This document shows, one piece after another, positions 56,999 through 64,000 of a stretch of DNA of 64,000 nucleotides. Numbering within the stretch: the first letter of the stretch is position 1; each line of letters opens with the position of its first letter. The translations under genes and the position numbers were made by a program. Origin of the DNA: Nocardia colli (GTDB lineage: Bacteria > Actinomycetota > Actinomycetes > Mycobacteriales > Mycobacteriaceae); NCBI RefSeq assembly GCF_008704205.1, contig NZ_VXLC01000004.1:248001-312000 (forward strand). The letters run 5' to 3'. Below the pieces are notes generated by a model that ran no database searches, was not told the DNA's origin, and saw nothing but the letters and a program-made list of their open reading frames with translations.

Positions 56999-57204
56999 GC
57001 GCTGTTCCTTTCGCGAGCTGGAAGCCGAGTGGGATCGCCGTAGCGCCCGACGATCTGGGTGCGGATTCGGTCTATCCGGTGCCGGCCGAGATCGGCGTCG
57101 ACCTCGTTGAACAGGTCGGGGACGCAACGGTCATCGACCCTAAAGCAGAGGCGCACAATACCGACCGAATCCAGTATGTCGTTCCGAGTGTCGATATCGT
57201 CCAT
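56908..57204 (-). CDS. Small hypothetical protein overlapping its neighbour
   Basis: A 98-residue frame starting MDDIDTRNDILDSVG with AGAGGAAG 7 bases upstream, a good ribosome binding site. The first 65 residues look like a real protein; the last 30 overlap the start of the downstream minus-strand gene in another frame. It may be a true overlapping gene or a frame broken by a nearby indel. No family recognised. Confidence 0.4.
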   Translation of the reverse strand: MDDIDTRNDILDSVGIVRLCFRVDDRCVPDLFNEVDADLGRHRIDRIRTQIVGRYGDPTRLPARERNSAWLSFRSGSRTCRTTRAFSASWTSTLTRRS

Positions 57205-57295
57205 TGAGCAGCTTCCTCTTTCCGCGGACGTCTGGGTCCGGATGAGTTCGTCACCGCCGATCGTCTGCGGACCGGCACTGTGAGACGGTGGAGTC

Positions 57296-59344
57296 ATGAA
57301 TCGGCTCGGGAACGCGACCTCGCCCTACCTGCGGCAGCACGCGGACAATCCGGTGCACTGGCAGGAGTGGGGTGCTGCGGCGCTGGGGGAGGCGCGGGAG
57401 CGGGATGTGCCGATTCTGTTGTCGATCGGGTATGCGTCGTGTCACTGGTGTCATGTGATGGCGCATGAGTCGTTCGAGGATGTGGGTACTGCGGAGTTGA
57501 TGAACGAGAACTTCGTTTGTATCAAGGTGGATCGGGAGGAGCGGCCTGACCTGGATGCGGTCTATATGAATGCGACCGTTGCTATGACGGGGCAGGGTGG
57601 GTGGCCGATGACCTGCTTCCTGACGCCGGCGGGGGAGCCGTTCTATTGCGGGACGTACTACCCGAAGGTGGCGCGGGGTGGGATGCCGTCGTTCACGCAG
57701 TTGCTGACCGCGATCAGCGAGACCTGGGTGCAGCGGCGGGATGAGGTGCACACGGCGTCGGGGCAGGTGACCGAGGCGTTGCAGGCGCAGGCGGCGGGGT
57801 TGCCGGACTCGGATCTGGCGATCACGGCGGAACTGCTCGACCATGCGGTCGCGGCGGTGCTGCGGGACGAGGATCCGAAGTATGCGGGATTCGGTGGGGC
57901 GCCGAAGTTTCCGCCGTCGGCGTTGCTGGAGGGGTTGCTGCGTAGTTGGGAGCGCAGTGGCGATTCGGCGGTGCTCGGGGCGGTTACTCGGACGACTGAC
58001 GCGATGGCTCGGGGCGGGATCTATGACCAGTTGCGCGGTGGGTTCGCGCGCTACTCCGTCGATCCTGCCTGGCTGATACCGCATTTCGAGAAGATGCTGT
58101 ATGACAATGCCCAATTGCTGCGGGCCTATGGGCATTTGGCGCGGCGTGCACCGAGGGATCTGCCGGAGTCGCTGGCCCATCGGGTTACTCGCGAGACCGT
58201 TCACTTCCTGCTTGATGATCTGGGCACCGAGCAGGGTGGCTTCGCCTCGGCCCTCGATGCCGACACGCATCTCGAGCCCGGTCAGCCTGGAGTAGAGGGC
58301 GCGACCTATGTCTGGACGCCTGCCGAACTCGTCGGCGAACTGGGACCGATCGAAGGTGCCTGGGCCGCAGAGTTTTTCGGTGTGACTACCGCGGGGAACT
58401 TCGAGCAGGGCACCTCGGTGCTCACCCGGTACACCGACCCCGCACCCGCCGACATCGATCGGCTCGAACACATCATCACTGCCCTCCGCAAGTCGCGCGA
58501 CGGCCGGCCGCAGCCGGACCGCGACGACAAGGTGGTCACCGCATGGAACGGCATGGCGATCACCGCCTTGGCCGAAGCCGGTGCCGCACTGGGCGAAGAC
58601 GATTGGGTCGCCGCCGCGGTTCGTTGCGCGCGATTCCTGTTGTCCGAGCACGTGATCGACGGCCGAGTGCGCCGCGCCTCGTTGAACGGCACCGCTGGGG
58701 CATCGCCGGGTGTGCTCGAGGACTACGCCTGGCTCGTCACCGGGCTGCTCGCCTTGCATCAGGCAACCGGCGAACTGAACTGGCTCGACGAAGCACAACG
58801 CTTGCTGGACACGGCAATCCAGCACTTCGCCGACCCCGGCATCCCCGGCAGCTGGTTCGACACCGCCGATGACGCGGAAACCCTGGTCACGCGTCCCCGC
58901 GATCCCGTCGACGGCGCAACCCCCGCAGGCGCGTCCGCCCTCGCCGAAGCGCTGCTCACTGCGGCCGCTGTCAGCGAACCCGACCAAGCCGTCCCCTATT
59001 TCGCCCTGGCCGAACAGACCCTCCAGCGCGGCGCAGTCGTCCTGGCCCGCGCCCCACGTTCCGCAGGCCAGTGGATGACGGTCGCCGAGGCGGCCCTGCG
59101 CGGCCCCCTCCAGGTCGCCATCGCCACCGAATCACCCAGTGACCCAAGCGAACTGCTTGCCACGGCGCGCACCACCGCCCCCGGCGGCACGGTAATCCTT
59201 GCTGGCCCGCCGAATTCGGTGCCTCTGCTGGCGGACCGCCCCTTGCTGGGCGGCGAGCCCGCCGCCTACGTCTGCCGCGGCACAGTATGCGACCTCCCGG
59301 TAGCGACAGCCGGAGAACTGCGTGCAGCCTTGGAGCGGACATAG
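57296..59344 (+). CDS. DUF255/thioredoxin-domain protein (YyaL, Rv1084-like)
   Basis: A 682-residue protein: an N-terminal thioredoxin-like DUF255 domain with the CHWC motif (C49-C52) followed by an (alpha/alpha)6-type helical domain related to glycosidases or epimerases (GGIYDQLRGGFARYSVD, WLIPHFEKMLYDNAQLL). Family members such as YyaL are widespread; the function is unknown. It corresponds to Rv1084 in position. The 5' end exists as a damaged second copy 1.4 kb upstream. It overlaps nothing and is followed by a 410-bp gap. Confidence 0.9.
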   Translation: MNRLGNATSPYLRQHADNPVHWQEWGAAALGEARERDVPILLSIGYASCHWCHVMAHESFEDVGTAELMNENFVCIKVDREERPDLDAVYMNATVAMTGQGGWPMTCFLTPAGEPFYCGTYYPKVARGGMPSFTQLLTAISETWVQRRDEVHTASGQVTEALQAQAAGLPDSDLAITAELLDHAVAAVLRDEDPKYAGFGGAPKFPPSALLEGLLRSWERSGDSAVLGAVTRTTDAMARGGIYDQLRGGFARYSVDPAWLIPHFEKMLYDNAQLLRAYGHLARRAPRDLPESLAHRVTRETVHFLLDDLGTEQGGFASALDADTHLEPGQPGVEGATYVWTPAELVGELGPIEGAWAAEFFGVTTAGNFEQGTSVLTRYTDPAPADIDRLEHIITALRKSRDGRPQPDRDDKVVTAWNGMAITALAEAGAALGEDDWVAAAVRCARFLLSEHVIDGRVRRASLNGTAGASPGVLEDYAWLVTGLLALHQATGELNWLDEAQRLLDTAIQHFADPGIPGSWFDTADDAETLVTRPRDPVDGATPAGASALAEALLTAAAVSEPDQAVPYFALAEQTLQRGAVVLARAPRSAGQWMTVAEAALRGPLQVAIATESPSDPSELLATARTTAPGGTVILAGPPNSVPLLADRPLLGGEPAAYVCRGTVCDLPVATAGELRAALERT

Positions 59345-59754
59345 GCGCTGGCTACGAGGCGTAGTCGACCGCGCGCTGGGCAGTGGGTCACTAAGGCACC
59401 AGCTTGCGGTGGTCGAGTCGCAGGCCGACAGAGCGGACGTCCGAGCTCCTGTGTGGAGGCGAGCGTGAACGCTGCGGTGTCGGTCAGCGACTGCCGCTGG
59501 GCCGTGCTGCGTTAGAGCGAATGCAGGTGCTGGTGTGCGCGCTGGTCGGCCGGGGCCTCACTGGTGGTGGCGATGCCCGGGCTGCGGGCCGATAGGAGGC
59601 GGAAGCATAAGCGCTGCTGTGTGCTTGGCTGACCGCCCGCTTATTGTGGGTTGGTCAGTCGCGCGCGAAAGGCGGCCGCAGTGATGGAGCGGCGGGCACC
59701 ACTGGCTATCACGGTTGTCGATGCGACCGCGGGCCGCAATGAATACCCAACGCT
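59345..59754. other. Intergenic region without recognised genes
   Basis: A 410-bp convergent gap. Frames here are short and look non-coding. A small CTGACC/GGTCAG repeat around 59630-59660 is the only structure noticed and is too weak to call a terminator. Confidence 0.4.
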
Positions 59755-61356
59755 TCAGTCGATTTCCGTTGCGGCGGTGCGAACTTCGACCACCCCGCTG
59801 CGATCGGTCTCGGGATCGGCGGTGCCGCTGGGTGCCGCGGCCTCGTCACCGTTGTTGCTCGCCGAGGTAGGGGCTGTGGGCTGGTCGACATCCGTCCAGC
59901 AGGCGGTCGGGTTCTTCATCCCGCGCAGCAGGATCGTCTCGTACAGTGTCCATTTCGCGCGCTCGTGCGGCGCGGCCGCCTCGATCGTGGCACCGCTCAC
60001 CAGGATTCGCCGCGGCACCTCCTTGGCTTCGGTGGTGAGCCGCGCCGCCTCGTTCACCGCGTCGCCGATGACGGTGTACTCCAGCCGGGTATCCGCACCG
60101 ATGTCCCCGGCGAAGACCGGCCCGTGCGCGACACCGATGCCGATATCGAGTTCCCCGGCCGCGACCACTTCGTCGCGGATCCGCCGTGCCGCCCGCAATG
60201 CGGGAGTCGCGTTGTCGCGCAAGGCGATCGGCGCACCAAAGATACACAGCGCCGCATCACCTTCGAACTTGTTGACCAGCCCGTTGTTCTCCTCGGTCGC
60301 CGCGACGACCGTCGCGAGCAGCCGGTTCAGCTTGGCCACGAACTCCTCCGGCGGCAGCCCGGTGGACAGTTCGACCGAGCCGGTCACGTCGACGAACAGC
60401 GCGGAGACCACCCGCACGTCACCGGTCAGATCCAGCCCGCCGGCCAGCGCGCGCTCGGCCACCTCGGTGCCGACGTGCCGACCGAACAGGTCCCGCATCC
60501 GTTGCCGCTCACGCAGATTGGTGGCCAGCTCGTTGACCGAGTTCTCCAGCCGGCCGATCTCGCTGGTGCTGCCCACCGGGACGCGCACGTCGAGATCACC
60601 CCCGGTGATCCGATCCAAGGCCAGGCGCAACGTGCGCATCGGGGTCGCCACTGCGCGAGCCAGGAAGGCGGTGGCGAGCGCGCCGACCCCGAGACCGACC
60701 ACCGACAGGTAGATCGCGGTGCGCACGCGATCGCGCGGATCCGCCACCGGATTACCCAGCACCACGATCAGCATCAGCAGCGGCAACGCCGCAGCCACCG
60801 CCCAGCTCACCACCACCCGGACCAGTACCGAGGAACTCCAGTGCATCGTCGGCCCGAGGACCGCCGCCACCACCGGAATGGTCGGCCGGATCAGCCGATC
60901 CACGATGAGGAAGGTCAGCCCGACCGATTCGATCCCACCGAAGGTGAACAGCGACGCCATCACCGCCGGATCGTTGTCCGGCGCCAGGCGCATCAGCGAC
61001 ACGGTCGCCACGATGACACCGGTGACCCACACCGCGGACGCGCGCATGGTGATGCTGATCGGCAGCCGCAGCAGCTGCCGCGCTTCCGCTTCGGTCGGTT
61101 TACGTCCCTGATCGAGCCAGCCGAAATGGTGGGACCGATCCCGGACCGCGAGCACGACACCCAGCAGGAATCCGAGGGTCGGATAGATGCCGGCCAGCGC
61201 GATGTGCCGGATCCAGTCCGGCCCGAGCCGGCTGAGCGACCCACTGAGCCACAGTTCGGTGATGATGACGGCGAGACCGCTGAGATTCGCGGTGATCACC
61301 ACCGCCGCGAGACCCGCGCGGGCCTTGAGGGCCCAGATGACCAACCGGGCGATCAT
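59755..61356 (-). CDS. Membrane class III adenylate cyclase with HAMP domain
   Basis: A 533-residue sensor-enzyme: six membrane segments (residues about 15-245), a HAMP linker after them (DRITGGDLDVRVPVGSTSEI), then a cyclase homology domain. Metal-binding aspartates are in ALFVDVTGSVEL and NKFEGDAALCIFG; the substrate lysine is in that KFEGD, and the transition-state Asn and Arg are in GDAVNEAARL. All essential residues are present, so it should make cAMP. The layout resembles the mycobacterial Rv1318c-Rv1320c/Rv3645 group. The start codon may be either of the first Met/Val codons. Confidence 0.92.
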   Translation of the reverse strand: MIARLVIWALKARAGLAAVVITANLSGLAVIITELWLSGSLSRLGPDWIRHIALAGIYPTLGFLLGVVLAVRDRSHHFGWLDQGRKPTEAEARQLLRLPISITMRASAVWVTGVIVATVSLMRLAPDNDPAVMASLFTFGGIESVGLTFLIVDRLIRPTIPVVAAVLGPTMHWSSSVLVRVVVSWAVAAALPLLMLIVVLGNPVADPRDRVRTAIYLSVVGLGVGALATAFLARAVATPMRTLRLALDRITGGDLDVRVPVGSTSEIGRLENSVNELATNLRERQRMRDLFGRHVGTEVAERALAGGLDLTGDVRVVSALFVDVTGSVELSTGLPPEEFVAKLNRLLATVVAATEENNGLVNKFEGDAALCIFGAPIALRDNATPALRAARRIRDEVVAAGELDIGIGVAHGPVFAGDIGADTRLEYTVIGDAVNEAARLTTEAKEVPRRILVSGATIEAAAPHERAKWTLYETILLRGMKNPTACWTDVDQPTAPTSASNNGDEAAAPSGTADPETDRSGVVEVRTAATEID

Positions 61357-61452
61357 GGCGTTCGCACGTCCGCGATGGCCCGTCCGGGCGATGCGACGCC
61401 ACGAACGGCAGTGACTAGGAACACGAACGAGCAGCTTAGCCGTTCGTGCTGG

Positions 61453-62163
61453 TCATCGGAGGACGACGAGCCACACCGCGACGTAGTGGGTGAGCGCGGC
61501 GAGCACGGTCGCGGCGTGGAAGAACTCGTGATGGCCGAAGACGGTGGGCCACGGGTTGGGCCACTTGGTCGCGTAGAGGATCGCGCCGCCGCTGTAGAAC
61601 AGGCCGCCGACCAGCAGCAGGATCAGCGGGGCGATGCCGATCTCGCTGTTCAACTGCCCGGCCACCGGCACGATCGCCCAGCCGAGCAACAGGTACAGCG
61701 GCACGCCGACCCAGCGAGGAGCGGTGGGCCACAACAGTTTCAGCGCGACACCGGCCAGCGCGCCCGCCCACACCACGATGAGCAGCGTCTGCCCGGTGCG
61801 TCCGGGGAGGCCGAGTAGCGCGAACGGCGTGTAGCTGCCGGCGATGAACAGGAAGATCATCGAATGGTCCGCGCGCTTCATCCGGATGCGCGCCTGCGGG
61901 GTCGGCCAGGTCACCCGGTGATACACCGCACTGATGCCGAACAGACCGCACACAGTCAGTCCGTAGACCGCGGTGGACCACCCCGCGGTCGCCGAGATGG
62001 TGGCCGCCTTGGCGACCAGCACGATGGCGGCGACGGCCGCGATGCCGACCGCCCAGGTGTGGATCCAGCCACGCATCCGAGGCTTCACCAGCGCGTCGGC
62101 CGGGGACTCCGGCCCCGAGCCGTCGACCACTGCGGGGTCTGCGGCGCCGACCGATTCGGACAC
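61453..62163 (-). CDS. Hemolysin III family protein (Rv1085c-like)
   Basis: A 236-residue membrane protein with seven segments. Typical family motifs include GISAVYHRVTW with the Hx3H-like and Asp/His residues in MKRADHSMIFLFIAGSYTPFAL and a late FGHHEFFHAATVLAAL. These are the PAQR-type metal site residues of the YqfA/TrhA family. The name is historical; the role is probably membrane-lipid or signalling related. It corresponds to Rv1085c. The strong palindrome described separately lies upstream of its start. Confidence 0.9.
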   Translation of the reverse strand: MSESVGAADPAVVDGSGPESPADALVKPRMRGWIHTWAVGIAAVAAIVLVAKAATISATAGWSTAVYGLTVCGLFGISAVYHRVTWPTPQARIRMKRADHSMIFLFIAGSYTPFALLGLPGRTGQTLLIVVWAGALAGVALKLLWPTAPRWVGVPLYLLLGWAIVPVAGQLNSEIGIAPLILLLVGGLFYSGGAILYATKWPNPWPTVFGHHEFFHAATVLAALTHYVAVWLVVLR

Positions 62164-62186
62164 GAGCTACCTCCTGGTTGAACTCA

Positions 62187-62216
62187 CCGGTAACCTACGG
62201 AACCGTAGGTTACCGG
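62187..62216. promoter_or_regulatory. Perfect 30-bp palindrome in a divergent promoter region
   Basis: CCGGTAACCTACGG-AA-CCGTAGGTTACCGG has 14-bp arms with a two-base centre. It lies between the divergent hemolysin III gene (start 62163) and the Z-prenyl synthase gene (start 62285). Form and place fit a TetR-type operator for a regulator encoded outside the window. Confidence 0.75.
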
Positions 62217-62284
62217 CCCACCGCTACTGTACCGGGAGACCCGGTCGCTGCCAGGATCCCGCCCGTGGGGCGTAGGGTGGCCGC

Positions 62285-63064
62285 GTGGAGCTTCCGGTTC
62301 AGGTGCGGGGTTTGCCGTATCGCATCTACGAGGCCCGGCTCATGAAGCAGCTGGCCGGCAAACAACATCCCCGCCACGTCGCGGTGATGTGCGATGGCAA
62401 TCGGCGGTGGGCCCGGGAAAACGGTTTCACCGACGTCAGCCACGGACATCGGGTCGGCGCGGTGAAGATCGCCGAGCTCGTCGGCTGGTGTCAGGCCGAG
62501 GGCATCGAGATGGTCACCGTCTATCTGCTCTCCACGGAGAACCTGCAGCGCGATCCCGAAGAGCTGGAAACGCTGTTCGAGGTGATCACCGACGTGGTCG
62601 AGGAACTGTCGGCGCCGGAACAGAATTGGAGCGTGCGCATCGTCGGCACGCTCGACGGCTTCCCCGAGCTGATCGCCAAGCGCCTGCGCACCGCCGCCGA
62701 GCGGACCGAGGGCAACAGCGGCGTGCACGTCAACGTGGCCGTCGGCTACGGCGGCCGGCAGGAGATCACCGACGCGGTGCGCTCGCTGGTCCGCCAGGAG
62801 ATCGCCGCGGGCGAGACCGGCGAGGATCTGGTCCAGTCGATCACCGTCAACGCCATCGGCCAGCACCTCTACACCTCCGGCCAGCCGGACCCGGACCTGG
62901 TCATTCGCACCTCCGGAGAACAGCGACTCTCCGGATTCCTGCTGTGGCAGAGCGCATACTCGGAGATATGGTTCACCGAGGCGTACTGGCCGGAATTCCG
63001 GCGCGTGGACTTCCTGCGGGCGCTGCGCGACTTCGCGGCACGACACCGGCGCTTCGGCATCTGA
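62285..63064 (+). CDS. Short-chain Z-prenyl diphosphate synthase (Rv1086-like)
   Basis: A 259-residue cis-prenyltransferase. The catalytic Asp is D37 in AVMCDGNRRWARE, followed by HRVGAVK and the later motifs LLSTENLQRD and DLVIRTSGEQRLSGF with WQSAYSEIWF. It is a close match in layout to Rv1086, which makes omega,E,Z-farnesyl diphosphate for decaprenyl phosphate synthesis; decaprenyl phosphate carries cell-wall arabinan and peptidoglycan units. It starts at GTG with a weak ribosome binding site. Chain length is inferred from synteny. Confidence 0.92.
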   Translation: MELPVQVRGLPYRIYEARLMKQLAGKQHPRHVAVMCDGNRRWARENGFTDVSHGHRVGAVKIAELVGWCQAEGIEMVTVYLLSTENLQRDPEELETLFEVITDVVEELSAPEQNWSVRIVGTLDGFPELIAKRLRTAAERTEGNSGVHVNVAVGYGGRQEITDAVRSLVRQEIAAGETGEDLVQSITVNAIGQHLYTSGQPDPDLVIRTSGEQRLSGFLLWQSAYSEIWFTEAYWPEFRRVDFLRALRDFAARHRRFGI

Positions 63065-63079
63065 GCCGGGCGGTGGGTC

Positions 63080-63670
63080 ATGAGTGACCTGGACAGCCGC
63101 TCCGACGGGCACCACACCGCGCCCTACATCAGCTACGAGGACTTCGGGCGCCGGTTCCTGGAGTACGCCGCCACCGAGGAACGCATCCTGGGCGCGTTCT
63201 CCCAGTTGACCGGCGCCGCCTTCGATTTCGGCCCGATCGGGGTCGGGCCCGGCCGGTTGGCCAAGGCGAGTGCACAGGTGCAGCTCGGTCAGGCGGTGGT
63301 GCGCCGCGACGTCGACGAGGTGATCTCGTTCGCGCTGAAGATCCCACTGAGCGTCGACATGCTCATCGACCTCGCACTGGACAAGCACCGGTTCGAGGTC
63401 GACGGCCACATCCACGTGCACCTGGTCGTGCGCGCCGCCGAGCCGCTGCGCGTGATCATCGACATCGCGACGCCGCGCTCCAGCGACGTGCGGATCAATG
63501 TCGCCACCGACACCATTCGCGGGAACCTGTTGCGCATCTTCGCCAGCGTCGATCAGGAGATCCGTCGTTTCGTCGCCCGCTATATCGCCAAGGAGATCGA
63601 CAAACCGCACATTGCCGCGGCCCGCGATATCAATGTGGCCGAACGCCTCGACGCCGCCTGGAAATTGTAA
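63080..63670 (+). CDS. Conserved hypothetical protein next to the prenyl synthase
   Basis: A 196-residue soluble protein with no signal or membrane segment. Its middle is rich in beta-strand (DVDEVISFALKIPLSVDMLI; HVHLVVRAAEPLRVIIDIATP) and the C-terminus is helical (RFVARYIAKEID). I recognise no family; it may be a lipid-binding or polyketide-cyclase-like fold. It begins 15 bp after the prenyl synthase gene and is probably co-transcribed. It stops 6 bp before the end of the convergent coaA. Confidence 0.65.
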   Translation: MSDLDSRSDGHHTAPYISYEDFGRRFLEYAATEERILGAFSQLTGAAFDFGPIGVGPGRLAKASAQVQLGQAVVRRDVDEVISFALKIPLSVDMLIDLALDKHRFEVDGHIHVHLVVRAAEPLRVIIDIATPRSSDVRINVATDTIRGNLLRIFASVDQEIRRFVARYIAKEIDKPHIAAARDINVAERLDAAWKL

Positions 63671-63676
63671 GCGGGA

Positions 63677-64000
63677 TCACAATTTCCGTAGTCGCAGTCT
63701 ATTGATGCTGTGGTCGGCGTCCTTACGTAACACGAGGGTGGCGCGCGGCCGGGTGGGCAGAATGTTCTCCACCAGATTCGGGCGGTTGGTGTTGTTCCAG
63801 ATCTCCGACGCGGCATGCGTGGCCTGCTCGTCGGTGAATCCGGAGTAGTGGTGGAAATGCGCGTTCGGGTTCGCGAAGGCGGTCTCGCGCAGCGCGAGAA
63901 ACCGCTGCACGTACCAGCTCTCGATGTCCTCGATGCGCGCGTCCACGTAGATGGAGAAGTCGAACAGGTCCGAGACCATCAGCCGGGGCCCGGTCTGCAG
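63677..64000 (-). CDS. coaA: Pantothenate kinase, C-terminal part (cut by window edge)
   Basis: The last 107 residues of a type I pantothenate kinase, the first committed enzyme of coenzyme A synthesis. The segment [37 protein letters not shown] and [19 protein letters not shown] are close to the mycobacterial CoaA C-terminus. The N-terminal kinase P-loop lies outside the window. It corresponds to Rv1092c by order. Confidence 0.95.
   Translation of the reverse strand: MQTGPRLMVSDLFDFSIYVDARIEDIESWYVQRFLALRETAFANPNAHFHHYSGFTDEQATHAASEIWNNTNRPNLVENILPTRPRATLVLRKDADHSINRLRLRKL

Noticed and set aside
59965..61818. Long plus-strand frame over the adenylate cyclase region
   Set aside because: Its translation is a run of Arg/His/Gln typical of antisense reading in GC-rich DNA, while the minus strand encodes a complete cyclase.

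Overview
The window is high-GC actinobacterial DNA, most likely from Nocardia or a close relative in the mycolic-acid-bearing Mycobacteriales. Supporting signs are the mycothiol-conjugate amidase Mca, a GreA, Cbs and MetB set that closely resembles the mycobacterial proteins, an LpqN-like protein, WXG100-type proteins, a F420/PPOX-type reductase, a short-chain Z-prenyl diphosphate synthase and CoaA. From about 27.6 kb to the right edge the backbone follows, in order and orientation, the block I remember from M. tuberculosis as Rv1072-fadA3-Rv1075c ... cbs ... metB-greA-Rv1081c-mca-Rv1083 ... Rv1084 ... Rv1085c-Rv1086 ... coaA. This block is interrupted by accessory insertions (cbs to metB, about 7.4 kb; Rv1083-like to Rv1084-like, about 13 kb; an adenylate cyclase between the Rv1084-like and Rv1085c-like genes).

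Layout. 0.3-2.6 kb: divergent LysR regulator and 2,2-dialkylglycine decarboxylase (dgd pair). 2.6-3.7 kb: two small secreted proteins. 3.9-6.2 kb: TetR plus MFS exporter operon. 6.2-8.8 kb: a four-gene cassette with two WXG proteins, the second ending in a glycine zipper, then an LpqN-like protein and a small acidic protein, all behind a perfect 16-bp hairpin next to the first ribosome binding site. 8.8-11.8 kb: exported GH1 glycosidase and lipase with a divergent TetR and a clear operator. 11.8-14.5 kb: glycosyltransferase genes, one cut short at its N-terminus. 14.5-19.3 kb: DUF885, exported hydrolase, DUF4240, Dps, SDR. 19.3-21.4 kb: a G-run-rich divergent promoter region and a membrane-anchored solute-binding-like protein. 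21.4-26.2 kb: lipoproteins, including a DUF305/DUF6153 pair. 26.3-32.9 kb: rRNA-type methyltransferase, Bax-inhibitor-1 protein, FadA3-like thiolase, SGNH esterase, secreted protein, Cbs. 32.9-40.1 kb: TPP-riboswitch-controlled NCS1 transporter with DUF72, AbrB-type protein, DUF4254, MscS-like channel, glutaryl-CoA dehydrogenase-like enzyme. 40.3-44.1 kb: metB, greA, DUF4307, mca and a small membrane protein. 44.1-57.2 kb: an accessory region rich in regulators and redox enzymes, ending in a decayed copy of the 5' end of the next gene plus three orphan ORFs. 57.3-64 kb: DUF255 protein, adenylate cyclase, hemolysin III, Z-prenyl synthase, an unknown protein and the C-terminal part of CoaA.

I saw no tRNA, rRNA, CRISPR array, insertion sequence or integrase. 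The best candidates for something undescribed are the WXG/glycine-zipper cassette with its leader hairpin, the 30-bp palindrome between the hemolysin III and prenyl-synthase genes, and the duplicated gene start flanking an orphan island. All functional names come from reading motifs and recalling families; no database search was run.
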